Made by a program: the position numbers and the translations under genes. Positions 48,112-59,879 of a stretch of DNA of 64,000 bases are shown here, in pieces. Each line of letters starts with the position of its first letter. Position 1 is the stretch's first letter. Source of the DNA: Cladorhizidae sp. MBARI D1340-BT2 (lineage: Eukaryota; Porifera; Demospongiae; Poecilosclerida; Cladorhizidae). The stretch covers positions 3,580,610-3,644,609 of the forward strand of contig JAQNBH010000004.1 in the NCBI GenBank assembly GCA_028752905.1, in the 5' to 3' direction. Under the pieces are notes generated by a model. The model was given only the letters and a program-made list of their open reading frames with translations. It ran no database searches and was not told where the DNA came from.

Positions 48112-48737
48112 TGTCAGGGAAATTAACAGGACCACTCCCTGACTTTTCAAACAGTAACCCACCATAACCACAACCCACAGTTAATGGATCACTACTACCA
48201 CAAGCATTGGATACACCCAAGACTAACTAAAAGGGAACAGCCACAGTGAATACCACAAGTATTGGATACACCCAAGACTAAGATTACCTAAAAGGGAACA
48301 GCCACAATGAATACCACAAGAACACCCAAGACCAAGATTACAGATAGAATGAACTATAGTATTTGATTGGCTATCATTATCATGTGACTGAATGTATGTA
48401 TATAAGGAGAGTAGAGAGACAGTCAGAGAGAGAGAGAGAGAGAAGTTAGACTATACTCGGTATGTGTCTTTGGCATTGACTTGATATTTAATCAATACTT
48501 ATCTACCCAAGTGTTGGGTAGGGAGCCAAAGGGGCAAGACCGTAAAGGGCCCAGAGAGAGGCAGAGGTATGGCTTGTCCAGTTAGGTCTAGGAGGGGTGA
48601 TTGGTGGTGTAGCCAGTACCCTGAGCTCCTAGGCGTCTCGGTGGAAATTACCAGAAGTAGTCTCCGCTCCGACTACTAAGCGACCAGTGTTATTCGTTGA
48701 GGCAGGAAGGCCTATGGAGAGGGTAATTTCCCCGACA
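48112..48737 (+). mobile_element. Solo LTR inserted in the 31-bp array
   Basis: It begins TGTCAGGGAAATTA and ends TAATTTCCCCGACA, a TG...CA element with inverted ends. The flanks are AGGGG (48107-48111) and ATGGG (48738-48742), a 5-bp target duplication with one mismatch. Promoter-like signals inside are GATTGGCT near 48364 and TATAAGG at 48401-48407. A segment with TACCACAAG, ATTGGATACACCCAAGACTA and AAAGGGAACAGCCACA is repeated two to three times. No internal coding region or second LTR is adjacent, so it is a solo LTR left by recombination. The superfamily is probably Ty3/gypsy-like. Confidence 0.88.
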
Positions 48738-49858
48738 ATGGGACACTGACGACACATGGAAACAGCTGAGGGGACACTGACGACACATGGAAACAGCTGA
48801 GAGACACTGACGACACATGGAAACAGCTGAAGGGACATTGACGACACATGGAAACAGCTGAGGGGGCACTGACCAAACATTGAAACAGCTGAGGGGACAC
48901 TGACGACACATGGAAACAGCTGAGGGGACACTGATGACACATGGAAACAGCTGAGGGGACATTGAGGACACATGGAAACAGTGGAGGGGACACTGACGAC
49001 ACATGGAAACAGCGGAGGGGACACTGACGACACATGGAAACAGCTGAGGTACACTGATGACACATGAAAACAGCTGAGGGGACACTGACGACACATGGAA
49101 ACAGTTGAGGGGACACTGATGACACATGGAAATGGCTGAGGGGACACTAACGACACATGGAAACAGCTGAGGGGACACTGACGACACATGGAAACAGCTG
49201 AGGGTCACTGACCACACATAGAAACAGCTGAGGGGACACTGGCGACACATGGAAACAGCTGATGGGACACTGATGACACATGGAAACAGCTGAGGGGACA
49301 CCGACGACACATGGAAACAGCTGAGGGGACACTGACGACACATGGAAACAGCTGAGGGGACACTGACGACACATGGAAACAGCTGAGGGGACACTGACGA
49401 CACATGGAAACAGCTGAGGGGACACTGATGACTCATGGAAACAGCTGAGAGGGCACTGACAACACATGGAAATAGCTGAGGGGACACTGACCACACATGG
49501 AAACAGCTGAGGGGACACTGACGACACATGGAAACAGCTGAGGGGACACTAACGACACATGGAAACAGCTGAGGGGACACTGACAGCACATGGAAACAGC
49601 TGAGGGGACACTGACGACACATGGAAACAGCTGAGGGACACTGACAACATATGGAAACAGCTGAGGGGACACTAACGACACATGGAAACAGCTGAGGGGA
49701 CACTGATGACACATGGAAACAGCCGAGGGGACACTGATCAGACATGGAAACAGCTGAGGGGAAACTGACGACACATGGAAACAGCTGAGGGGACACTGAC
49801 GACACATGGAAACAGCCGAGGGGACACTGATCATGGAAACAGCTGAAGGATCACTGAC
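48738..49858. repeat. 31-bp array, right part (about 36 copies)
   Basis: The same unit as 46790-48111. Together they fill most of the first kinase-gene intron (46626-50015). Confidence 0.98.
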
Positions 49859-50015
49859 GACATGCACACTTGGGACACACACACATCTGTGCCAAGAACG
49901 CTGATGACTCAGCACAAGACATTCAAGCGGTTCAAACACACTTTTGGTATGTAAGTTCTTAGACCGGATTTACACGTACACCTTGGACACACGCCTCATC
50001 TTCTACGCATCTTAC

Positions 50016-50136
50016 CAATGATGTCCAGCAGCTTATAATCTTCCCTGCATATTGGCCACATAAACGGGCACTTAGTTTTGGATGTGGCGGGTCTTTGCTC
50101 CGTTGGCAGCTGGTCGGCACTAGCAGAAGCCACCAT
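50016..50136 (-). CDS. OXSR1: OXSR1-like exon 1: start codon and first kinase strand
   Basis: ATG at 50136 gives MVASASADQLPTEQRPATSK, followed by WPICREDYKLLDII and one base, then GTAAGA. WPICREDYKLLDIIG matches the entry to the OSR1/SPAK kinase domain (WPICRDAYELQEVIG type), and the intron splits the first Gly of the loop, as expected. An acceptor-like CTTCCCTAG lies immediately before the ATG, so a 5'-UTR intron is possible. The Ser/Ala/Thr-rich N-terminus is short, more like OSR1 than the long Pro-Ala box of SPAK. Confidence 0.85.
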
Positions 50137-50296
50137 TCTAGGGAAGTAAAGAAATCAACATCGATAATAACACTAAAGATAACATAATGGCCTGCTCAAT
50201 TACCAACTTTGATTTGCTCCTCTGTGTTTCCATTAGATGCCCAGGCACTGACATGGACGAGCAAATTTAAGTTAATTGCTGAACACGAGGATTATA

Positions 50297-52299
50297 GTCA
50301 ATTGGGGTAAAAAAAGCCTTTTCTCTTAATACCCAGAGTAAAGGATTTACTGAAAACGCATGTGCCATCCTCTAGTACTTTACTATCAAATGATGACTAC
50401 CAAAAATATCCTATGTCATACAATGAAATATTAATTAAAAAACTGGTGGCTTGTTTTTACCCCATGAAAGGGGCAAAAAAAAATCCACCCCTTTATAAAA
50501 AATCCTAAAAGGTAAAATCAAATGTAAATACTTCATCAATTGAATCTTTTTTCATTACAATCTGTTCAAATAGTACAATAAATAGTACAATAATGGTTAA
50601 CAGTTGGGTATTATTGGATTTTCTTTAAGAAAAATACTTGAAAATGTATATCACTTTTGCTTCACACTAGAACTTCAGCAGTGCCTTCCCTCGACTAACT
50701 CTTTCCACTACTGGCTGAACAGGGCCACATGCAACGATCCACTGCTACTATTTCCACATCTTCCTGCTTTGGCCAATCGTAGAAAATTCGTTTTGAGTCT
50801 GTGCTTCGCTCTTTTTTTTTAAGGAAGATTAATTCAGCTGAAGTGGGATCAGCATCTTCGTCTTCACTCAAAACTTTTGTCAACTTTCCCAGTAGTACCT
50901 TCTTGGGCATTTCTAGAAAAAAAGCATAATATTGTCTTCATCTATTGGGTACTGCGTCTTTTTTATCGTCAGTTTCCTCGCATTCAGATTATGAAGAACT
51001 TTCTCCAAGGTGTTCCTTTGATTGTTTTTTCTTGGAGCAAGAGTCATCATCACTTTCCGAGTCTGAAACCATCATCTTCCTTCTTTTTTTTCTTCTTTCA
51101 GGTCGTTTACCGCTGTTTAGCTTTTTTTCCAGCTTTAGCCTGTTGTTTCTCCAGCTTAGCATCTTCTTGCTTCTTTTTCTCCACAAGTGGCTCGTTAAAA
51201 TCTGATTCAGTGAACACTGCACCATGCATTGATAGTTTGTGTCAGTTTTGTAGGGTTGGTGGCCTATTAGATGGTCTACCACGTGATCGAATAACTTCCT
51301 CAAATGAAGTTTCATAACAGGTACTAGGGACAGGACATACTTCATGCCTGGTGGAGCTTGCTTCTGAAGGATTTCGACCAAGGTACATGAATCCAAACTC
51401 AAAGATGATTCATTGAATATGTTGCGACTGCTTGTTGGTGTAGAAGAATCCTTTGATAAAGAAGATGAGTCCAATTTAGATTTAATGAGTGTTAATTTCT
51501 TTGGAGTTAAAGGTGTAACATAGCTAAGATCAGGAATTCCTTCATCGGTTACTGGTGCACCCAGAGCTTGCCATTTGTTGTAGGTTTTCAATTTGATTTC
51601 ATCCAGCCTACTTAGCTTGTATATATATATATACCATTGAAAATCAATGACTAAAGTTGGTTTATTCATATTCAGTTACTCACATTATATATATACTATT
51701 CTATCAATCTGTCCATTGCAATTATACAATAGTCCATGTACCATTGAATAGGTGGTTTAAATTCATATTACTCACAATTATTCTCTAACTCACAAATTAG
51801 CATGACTGGAGAAGAAAAAAATGAAAATAAAGTACTTGAAAAAAATACTTGAGAAAAAAAGACTAGAAAAAAAGACTAGAAAAAAACAGCTGGCTTTTTT
51901 TTACCCTGAGTGACCAAAAATATATCGGTTAAAAAAAGACGGTCCAAAATAACCCTAAATATGATTAATTATTTTTTTGTTAATGAATAAACCATTTAGT
52001 AACTATTTTCTTTACGCTAGCATTCATAATTTACTAACTAGTTTGATTGATCTACCCAAAAGTTCAGGTGAGTCAGAAAAAAGTTATTTCGGGTATTTTC
52101 TACATGTTTAGGTTCTTTATTTTGTCATGTCCTCCATGTCAATATTTTTATACAAAAACACACACTAATGAAAAGCCCATTAAAAGTACTTGACAGATCA
52201 AGGATTGTTTAAATTCTTAAAGCAGTTGTGTCTTCCCCGGACCCCTGGTCTTTTTTTACCCCAACTTACATCCCGGCTTTTTTTTACCCCAATTGACCA
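50297..52299. mobile_element. DNA transposon with TIRs and TA target duplication
   Basis: TCAATTGGGGTAAAAAAAGC near 50298 has its reverse complement at about 52275-52296 (GGCTTTTTTTTACCCC, AATTGA). The flanks are TA on both sides. Related GGCTTTTTTTTACCC motifs recur at about 50450, 51892 and 52246, as subterminal repeats. About 2.0 kb long. TA duplication fits Tc1/mariner/pogo-type elements, but no DDE core was recognised, so the superfamily stays open. Confidence 0.75.
50695..51669 (-). pseudogene. Decayed coding region of the TA-flanked element
   Basis: A 226-codon minus-strand frame from 51669 ends at 50989, and a second piece (50695-50910) follows in another frame. The first has LTPKKLTLIKSKLDSSSLS, a Lys/Arg-rich segment (RPERRKKRRKMMVSDSESDD) and a Ser-rich acidic end. 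The second has ILGKL-type sequence and IFYDWPKQEDVEIVAVD. Basic then Ser/Asp-rich tails and a short C-terminal module are common at the ends of pogo/jerky-type transposases. The catalytic part is missing, so the assignment is weak. Confidence 0.45.
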
Positions 52300-52839
52300 T
52301 ACATATTTAATTAATTATTGAGAGAAAGTCATTAAATTTAACACATCATCCTTTACACAAGCTTCGTAGATAGGGAGTGTGAGTGAGTGTGTGTGTCTGT
52401 GTGTAGACACACACACACCAGAAATAGAAGTTACCCACACCTCCCCCCAAAGATTGAGCTATTGGTGTGTGTAAATTTTCGGTGGGTGTGAATTTTGGTT
52501 TAGATTTCCGGCCAGCACCAAACAGCTACAGTACACAACTCCATCAGTCTTGCATGTGTATGTATGTTTGTATGTATATGTGTATATCTCCTTGTGATGT
52601 AAACACAAAACACTCCCACACACTGCGGCCACTCTCCCACCCAGGGCCATCCACAAGCAGCCCAGGTGTTGCTGTGAACATGGTCACCTCTAAACATCGC
52701 ATCAACGCTAAAATGAGATCCTATTGTAAGCTGACTCTTGCTTTTGTAAAAAATGTTTCAACCATCAAAAACTTCCCACTACACGGCATATCATGAGGAC
52801 ACGTTCCAATGACGTCCAGGAAAATCTTACTTATAAAGC
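52300..52839. other. No gene recognised
   Basis: It contains TG/CA-rich stretches near 52380-52420. Open frames at 52459-52796 look incidental. Confidence 0.4.
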
Positions 52840-54070
52840 CATGCTAGTTGGTGTGTAGTCCTACCTGTACTGCCATGCTAGTTGGTGTGTAGTCATGCCT
52901 GTACTGCCTTGCTAGTTGGTGTGTAGTCCTACCTGTACTGCTATGCTAGTTGGTGTGTAGTCCTACCTGTACTGCCGTGCTAGTTGGTATATAGTCATAC
53001 CTGTACTGCCATGCTAGTTGGTGTGTAGTCCTACCTGTAGTGTCATGCTAGTCGGTGTGTAGTCCTACCTGTACTGCCATGCTAGTTGGTGTGTAGTCCT
53101 ACCTGTACTGTCATGCTAGTCAGTGTGTAGTCCTACCTGTACTGCCATGCTAGTTGATGAGTAGTCATACCTGTACTGCCTTGCTAGTTGGTGTGTAGTC
53201 CTACCTGTACTGCTATGCTAGTTGGTGTGTAGTCCTACCTGTACTGCCGTGCTAGTTGGTATATAGTCATACCTGTACTGCCATGCTAGTTGGTGTGTAG
53301 TCCTACCTGTATTGTCATGCTAGTCTGTGTGTAGTCCTACCTGTACTGCCATGCTAGTTGGTGTGTAGTCCTACCTGTACTGTCATGCTAGTCGGTGTGT
53401 AGTCCTACCTGTACTGCCATGCTAGTTGATGAGTAGTCATACCTGTACTGTCATGCTAGTTGGTGTGTAGTCATACCTGTACTGCCATGCTAGTTGATGA
53501 GTAGTCATACCTGTACTGTCATGCTAGTTGGTGTGTAGTTCTACCTGTACTGCCATGCTAGTTGGTGTGCAGTCCTACCTGTACTGCCATGCTAGTTGGT
53601 GTGTAGTCCTACCTGTACTGTCATGCTAGTTGGTGTGTAGTCCTACCTGTACTGTCATGCTAGTTGGTGTGTAGTCCTACCTGTACTGCCATGCTAGTTG
53701 GTGTGTAGTCCTACCTGTTCTGCCATGCTAGTTGGTGTGTAGTCCTACCTGTACCGCCATGCTAGTTGGTGTGTAGTCCTACTTGTACTGCCATGCTAGT
53801 TGGTGTGTAGTCGTACCTGTACTGCCATGCTAGTTGGTGTGTAGTCCTACCTGTACTGTCATGATTGTTGGTGTGTAGTCCTACCTGTACAGCCATGCTA
53901 GTTGGTGTGTAGTCCTACCTGTCTTGTCATGCTAGTTTGTGTGTAGTCCTACCTGTACTGCCATGCTAGTTGGTGTGTAGTTCTACCTGTATTGCCATGC
54001 TAGTTGGTGTGTAGTTCTATCTGTACTGCCATGCTAGTTGGTGTGTAGTCATACCTGTAGCTAGTTGGTG
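52840..54070. repeat. 34-bp array, about 36 copies
   Basis: The unit is CATGCTAGTTGGTGTGTAGT plus CCTACCTGTACTGC. Copies at 53588 and 53622 are exactly 34 bp apart. A higher-order pattern is visible: about 52890-53160 resembles 53170-53430. Confidence 0.98.
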
Positions 54071-54509
54071 TGTACTTGTACTTCAATGCAAGTGGACCTT
54101 TCAGCCTTTTTTGGTGGTCAAAATAGTAATCTCAGAGATGGCAAAAAGTAAACATTTATGCGGGGGTGGGAGAGGAGTACTGCATCTCCAATACCTCATA
54201 GTACATTTACAAGTAAGACATCGATGCATGCATGTTCTGTCCAGTAGGTAAGCCTTCTTCCTCACCTCCCACTTACCTGAATGGAAAATTCTCTACGAAA
54301 CCTGCATCAGAATTGAGTATGTTTTGGGGGAACTTTGGTGAATATGTTCACTGATATGTGGACAATATGCATTGAGTCCAGAAAACCTTTCCTAGTTCAT
54401 ATTCCCTGACAATGTTACTACATTGCTCATTGAGCAACCCCACATCACTATGGCAACCACTACACCTGTTCAGTCCATTCATACTTCCAGTGTACATATA
54501 TAGTGGTCC

Positions 54510-54790
54510 TTCATCCTAGCCCCAGCCCTACAGCCCCTATCCTAGCCCCAGTCCTACTTCCCCTATCCTAGCCCCAGCCCTACGGCCCCTATCCTAGCCC
54601 CAGCCCTACTACCCCTATCCTAGCCCCAGCCCTACAGATCCTACCTAGCCCCAGCCCTACTCCCCTATCCTAGCCCCAGCCCTACTATCCCTATCTTAGC
54701 CCCAGCCCTACTACCCCTATTCTAGCCCCAGCCCTACAGCCCCTATCCTATCCCCGGCCATACAAACCCTATAATAGCCCTAGTCATTGT
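54510..54790. repeat. 27-bp array, about 10 copies
   Basis: The unit is CTATCCTAGCCCCAGCCCTA plus CGGCCCC, C-rich on plus. Confidence 0.96.
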
Positions 54791-55239
54791 TCTAGCCTAT
54801 ATCAAACATTGGACACCCACATATAGCCCCAGGGATATTCTCAGCAGCATGAGTCCAGTGCACAGCCCACATCCTACAGTAGGAGACAAAAAAAGTTCCA
54901 GCTCGCACTAACTTAATGAATCTCAAGTTTTCCTACTTTTGAGTCGGCTCCTTCACTGACACCACAAGCTCTCCGTGAACCCAGCAAGGGAATCTCCAGT
55001 CTGGAGAAACGGTGACGCTAGCTCTGGCATTTTCATGTGAAGAGATTGGCCTTGATTTCGGATTGCTAGTGGATTTCAAATTGGTGCGCACCACTTTGTG
55101 AGTTGGCTATAGCTATTGAGTTAGCTATTAGCTTTAGTAGTTTGTTAGGCTGCTTCAGATGCAGTGGCCTCTCAGTTTTCATAGCTAGTCCCACGTGTGT
55201 GTTTGTTTGCCAAGAGTCTTTGGTTAGATCTGTTGTAAC
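54791..55239. other. Upstream region of the LINE ORF1
   Basis: No separate gene. Probably includes the 5' untranslated part of the element. Its start cannot be placed. Confidence 0.4.
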
Positions 55240-56636
55240 ATGCCTCCTAAAAAGCTGAAAAGTTCTACTATCTGCCCTATGTGTGAAGAGGTTATTGTTG
55301 ATGCCTCTGCTGTAAAGAAGGGTCAGGAGTCTATTTTTTGTGAAGGTGTGTGTGGAGCCTGGCTACATAGATGCTGCGCTGGTCTAAGTAAACCTGCTTT
55401 TGTTGCAGCGTCAAAATCTAAAGACAAATTCTTCTATCCACTTTGTAGGCTACTTGATAGTGAGGCTGAGCTGGGAAAAGTAAGGGCGAAAGTGAACAAT
55501 CTTGAAAGAAAAATTGATGTGATATTAGCCAGGTCTACTTTTGATGAACCCAAATCTAGCTCGTATGCCTCTGCTGTCAGTTCTAAGAGTAAGATTATTG
55601 TTGATACAGGAGAGTCTGTCCAAACCCCAAATTTTCCCATAAATGTCTGAAGTTAGACTCTGACAGGATATTCAATGTCATTGTACATGGAATTGGGGAG
55701 TATGCAAACCATAAAACAAGAGTTGAAAGACAAAATGAGGACTTGGAAATAGTGATCTCTATCTTATCATCTATGGATTACACAATCAATCCTCGTTCTG
55801 TCAGAGATCTCTTTAGACTTGGGGAGTATGTGAAGGATCAGAAAAGACCACGACCTATCTTGGTCAAGTTTGTTTTTTTTAGCTGATGCAAATAACGTTT
55901 TGTCAAATGTAAACAAGCTCAGTAAGCCTTACGATGGAAGAGAGGAAGAAAGAAAAATGCCTTATGGAAGTTAGATGGTCCCTCATCCAGAGTGGGACTG
56001 AGCGTAAATGTATAAAAATTAGAAACTCTTCACTCTTTGTCAACAAAAATCTGTTGGGTAGATTGGATGCATCAAACTCTTTCAAGTACATTGAAGCAGC
56101 AAGTGGAAGTCAACCAAGCCTTTCCGATTCAGACGAAGTTGATAGTCAAATCATGTCAGATAGTGATGTTATTTTAACCTCGGTAGCTGTCTCTCCTCGG
56201 GTCATCTCTAGTTCAGACAAGGCTGACAGTCAAGTCGTGTCAACCAATGCTGATCTTCTAACTTCAATTATTACCTCTCCTCAGGACGCACCCACACAGT
56301 TGTATGAGGGAATTATCACTTACTCACAGCCGGAAAACACAACTTTACATTCCACTACCCCCTCTACCCCCCCCTCACCAGAAGGAAAACTGACTAGGCC
56401 CTCTAGTCAATGCATGCATGTTAAATGTACGTAGTCTTGTCAATAAGCTTCCTGACTTCCAGTCCTTTGTCTACTCTTCTGACTTTTCTATCCTGTGTTG
56501 TACTGAAACTTGGTTATCTGACTCTATATTTGATAATGAAATCCTTCCAACAGGATTCTCACTATATCGAAAGGATAGATGCTCTAGGGGGGGTGGAGTC
56601 ATGGTTGCAGTCAAGAATAATATAGCTATGAAGTGA
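55240..56636 (+). pseudogene. Non-LTR retrotransposon: ORF1 with PHD-like finger, then endonuclease start
   Basis: ATG 55240 opens MPPKKLKSSTICPMCEEVIV, a PHD-type zinc finger (CPMC, FCEGVCGAWLHRCCAGLS, then FFYPLC where a Cys is expected two residues earlier). A coiled coil follows (KVRAKVNNLERKIDVIL). After a stop at 55648, frames resume with VRDLFRLGEYVKDQKRPRPI near 55800-55862 and RNSSLFVNKNLLGRLD. The APE-type endonuclease begins at about 56418 (LNVRSLVNKLPDFQSFV, FSILCCTETWLSDSI, CSRGGGVMVAVKNNI). The frame stops where the 57-bp array begins. ORF1 would bind RNA and the endonuclease would nick the target. The RT is absent. Confidence 0.85.
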
Positions 56637-59600
56637 GCCTATTTCTGCTATGAAATGTTGACTGTGTTGTTGATGGTTGTGGCAATGAAGTGAGCCTATT
56701 TCTGCTATGAAATGTTGACTGTGTTGTTGATGGCTGTGGCTATGAAGTGAGCTTATTTCTGCTATGAAATGTTGACTGTGTTGTTGATGGTTGTGGCTAT
56801 GAAGTGAGCCTATTTCTGCTATGAAATGTTGACTGTGTTGTTGATGGTTGTGGCAATGAAGTGAGCCTATTTCTGCTATGAAATGTTGACTGTGTTGTTG
56901 ATGGCTGTGGCAATGAAGTGAGCCTATTTCTGCTATGAAATGTTGACTGTGTTGTTGATGGCTGTGGCAATGAAGTGAGCTTATTTCTGCTATGAAATGT
57001 TGACTGTGTTGTTGATGGTTGTGGCTATGAAGTCAGCTTATTTCTGCTATGAAATGTTGACTGTGTTGTTGATGGTTGTGGCTATGAAGTGAGCTCATTT
57101 CTGCTATGAAATGTTGACTGTGTTGTTGATGGTTGTGGCTATGAAGTGAGCTTATTTCTGCTATGAAATGTTGACTGTGTTGTTGATGGTTGTGGCTATG
57201 AAGTGAGCCTATTTCTGCTATGAAATGTTGACTGTGTTGTTGATGGTTGTGGCTATGAAGTGAGCCTATTTCTGCTATGAAATGTTGACTGTGTTGTTGA
57301 TGGTTGTAGCTATGAAGTGAGCTCATTTCTGCTATGAAATGTTGACTGTGTTGTTGATGGTTGTGGCTATGAAGTGAGCTTATTTCTGCTATGAAATGTT
57401 GACTGTGTTGTTGATGGTTGTGGCTATGAAGTGAGCCTATTTCTGCTATGAAATGTTGACTGTGTTGTTGATGGTTGTGGCTATGAAGTGAGCCTATTTC
57501 TGCTATGAAATGTTGACTGTGTTGTTGATGGTTGTAGCTATGAAGTGAGCCTATTTCTGCTATGAAATGTTGACTGTGTGTTGATGGTTGTGGCTAGGAA
57601 GTGAGCTCATTTCTGCTATGAAATGTTGACTGTGTTGCTGATGGTTGTGGCTATGAAGTGAGCCTATTTCTGCTATGAAATGTTGACTGTGTTGTTGATG
57701 GTTGTGGCTATGAAGTGAGCCTATTTCTGCTATGAAATGTTGACTGTGTTGTTGATGGTTGTAGCTATGAAGTGAGCTCATTTCTGCTATGAAATGTTGA
57801 CTGTGTTGTTGATGGTTGTGGCTATGAAGTGAGCTTATTTCTGCTATGAAATGTTGACTGTGTTGTTGATGGTTGTGGCTATGAAGTGAGCCTATTTCTG
57901 CTATGAAATGTTGACTGTGTTGTTGATGGTTGTGGCTATGAAGTGAGCCTATTTCTGCTATGAAATGTTGACTGTGTTGTTGATGGTTGTAGCTATGAAG
58001 TGAGCTCATTTCTGCTATGAAATGTTGACTGTGTTGTTGATGGTTGTGGCTATGAAGTGAGCTTATTTCTGCTATGAAATGTTGACTGTGTTGTTGATGG
58101 TTGTGGCTATGAAGTGAGCCTATTTCTGCTATGAAATGTTGACTGTGTTGTTGATGGTTGTGGCTATGAAGTGAGCCTATTTCTGCTATGAAATGTTGAC
58201 TGTGTTGTTGATGGTTGTGGCTATGAAGTGAGCCTATTTCTGCTATGAAATGTTGACTGTGTGTTGATGGTTGTGGCTAGGAAGTGAGCTCATTTCTGCT
58301 ATGAAATGTTGACTGTGTTGCTGATGGTTGTGGCTATGAAGTGAGCTCATTTCTGCTATGAAATGTTGACTGTGTTGTTGATGGTTGTGGCTATGAAGTG
58401 AGCTCATTTCTGCTATGAAATGTTGACTGTGTTGTTGATGGTTGTGGCTATGAAGTGAGCTCATTTCTGCTATGAAATGTTGACTGTGTTGTTGATGGGT
58501 GTGGCTATGAAGTGAGCCTATTTCTCCTATGAAATGTTGACTGTGTTGTTGATGGTTGTGGCTATGAAGTGAGCCTATTTCTGCTATGAAATGTTGACTG
58601 TGTTGTTGATGGTTGTGGCTATGAAGTGAGCCTATTTCTGCTATGAAATGTTGACTGTTGTTGATGGTTGTAGCTATGAAGTGAGCTTATTTCTGCTATG
58701 AAATGTTGACTGTGTTGTTGATGGTTGTGGCTATTAAGTGAGCTTATTTCTGCTATGAAATGTTGACTGTGTTGTTGATGGTTGTGGCTATGAAGTGAGC
58801 CTATTTCTGCTATGAAATGTTGACTGTGTTGTTGATGGTTGTGGCTATGAAGTGAGCCTATTTCTGCTATGAAATGTTTACTGTGTTGTTGATGGTTGTG
58901 GCTATGAAGTGAGCCTATTTCTGCTATGAAATGTTGACTGTGTTGTTGATGGTTGTGGCTATGAAGTGAGCCTATTTCTGCTATGAAATGTTGACTGTGT
59001 TGTTGATGGTTGTGGCTATGAAGTGAGCTCATTTCTGCTATGAAATGTAGACTGTGTTGTTGATGGTTGTGGCTATGAAGTGAGCTTATTTCTGCTATGA
59101 AATGTTGACTGTGTTGTTGATGGTTGTGGCTATGAAGTGAGCCTATTTCTGCTATGAAATGTTGACTGTGTTGTTGATGGTTGTGGCTATGAAGTGAGCC
59201 TATTTCTGCTATGAAATGTTGACTGTGTTGTTGATGGTTGTGGCTATGAAGTGAGCTTATTTCTGCTATGAAATGTTGACTGTGTTGTTGATGGTTGTGG
59301 CTATGAAGTGAGCCTATTTCTGCTATGAAATGTTGACTGTGTTGTTGATGGTTGTGGCTATGAAGTGAGCTCATTTCTGCTATGAAATGTTGACTGTGTT
59401 GTTGATGGTTGTTGCTATGAAGTGAGCTCATTTCTGCTATGAAATGTTGACTGTGTTGTTGATGGGTGTGGCTATGAAGTGAGCCTATTTCTCCTATGAA
59501 ATGTTGACTGTGTTGTTGATGGTTGTGGCTATGAAGTGAGCCTATTTCTGCTATGAAATGTTGACTGTGTTGTTGATGGTTGTGGCTATGAAGTGAGCTT

Positions 59601-59768
59601 ATTTCTGCTATGAAATGTTGACTGTGTTGTTGATGGTTGTGGCTATGAAGTGAGCCTATTTCTGCTATGAAATGTTGACTGTGTTGTTGATGGTTGTGGC
59701 TATGAAGTGAGCGTATTTCTGCTATGAAATGTTGACTGTGTTGTTGATGGCTGTGGCTATGAAGTGAT
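56626..59768. repeat. 57-bp satellite array, about 55 copies
   Basis: The unit is GAAGTGAGCCTATTTCTGCT, ATGAAATGTTGACTGTGTTG, TTGATGGTTGTGGCTAT. A higher-order block of about nine units recurs (for example units with GTGTGTTGATGG plus GGCTAGGAAG at 57577 and 58260). Because 57 is divisible by three, the minus strand shows a 19-residue His/Gln-rich repeat, which I treat as an artefact. Confidence 0.98.
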
Positions 59769-59879
59769 ATTCATGTGTTGTCCTTAGGCTTACCCAAGTA
59801 CTGCATTAACATGCCGAGTGGCCGCACACTTGCATAGAGAGAGTTACACAACATTAAGAGGTTACACATTCTGATCAAG

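Larger units (their letters stand above)
24356..50136 (-). other. OXSR1: OSR1/SPAK-type kinase gene locus (split by large satellite introns)
   Basis: Eight minus-strand coding blocks follow the domain order of OXSR1/STK39: 50016-50136, 46513-46625, 36877-36961, 32099-32230, 27198-27291, 26494-26728, 26111-26162 and 24356-24453. All have AG acceptors and GT donors where needed, and most junctions are phase compatible. OSR1/SPAK kinases are activated by WNK kinases and phosphorylate cation-chloride cotransporters. The PF2/CCT domain binds RFx(V/I) motifs in partners. Kinase subdomains III-VIII and X-XI were not found in the introns, and the 36.9-kb exon has a broken frame. The copy may therefore be a pseudogene, or the assembly may have collapsed or lost exons. 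Introns are mostly satellites and transposons. Confidence 0.8.

Noticed and set aside
46501..49939. Long Cys/Val/Ser-rich frames (up to 418 codons), superficially like a secreted repeat protein
   Set aside because: 31-bp array read over three units. Only the tail of the 46501-47757 frame is real, and that is kinase exon 2.
57033..59431. His/Gln-rich repeat protein of up to 270 codons
   Set aside because: The 57-bp unit is divisible by three, so one frame stays open by chance. No start context or unique flank.
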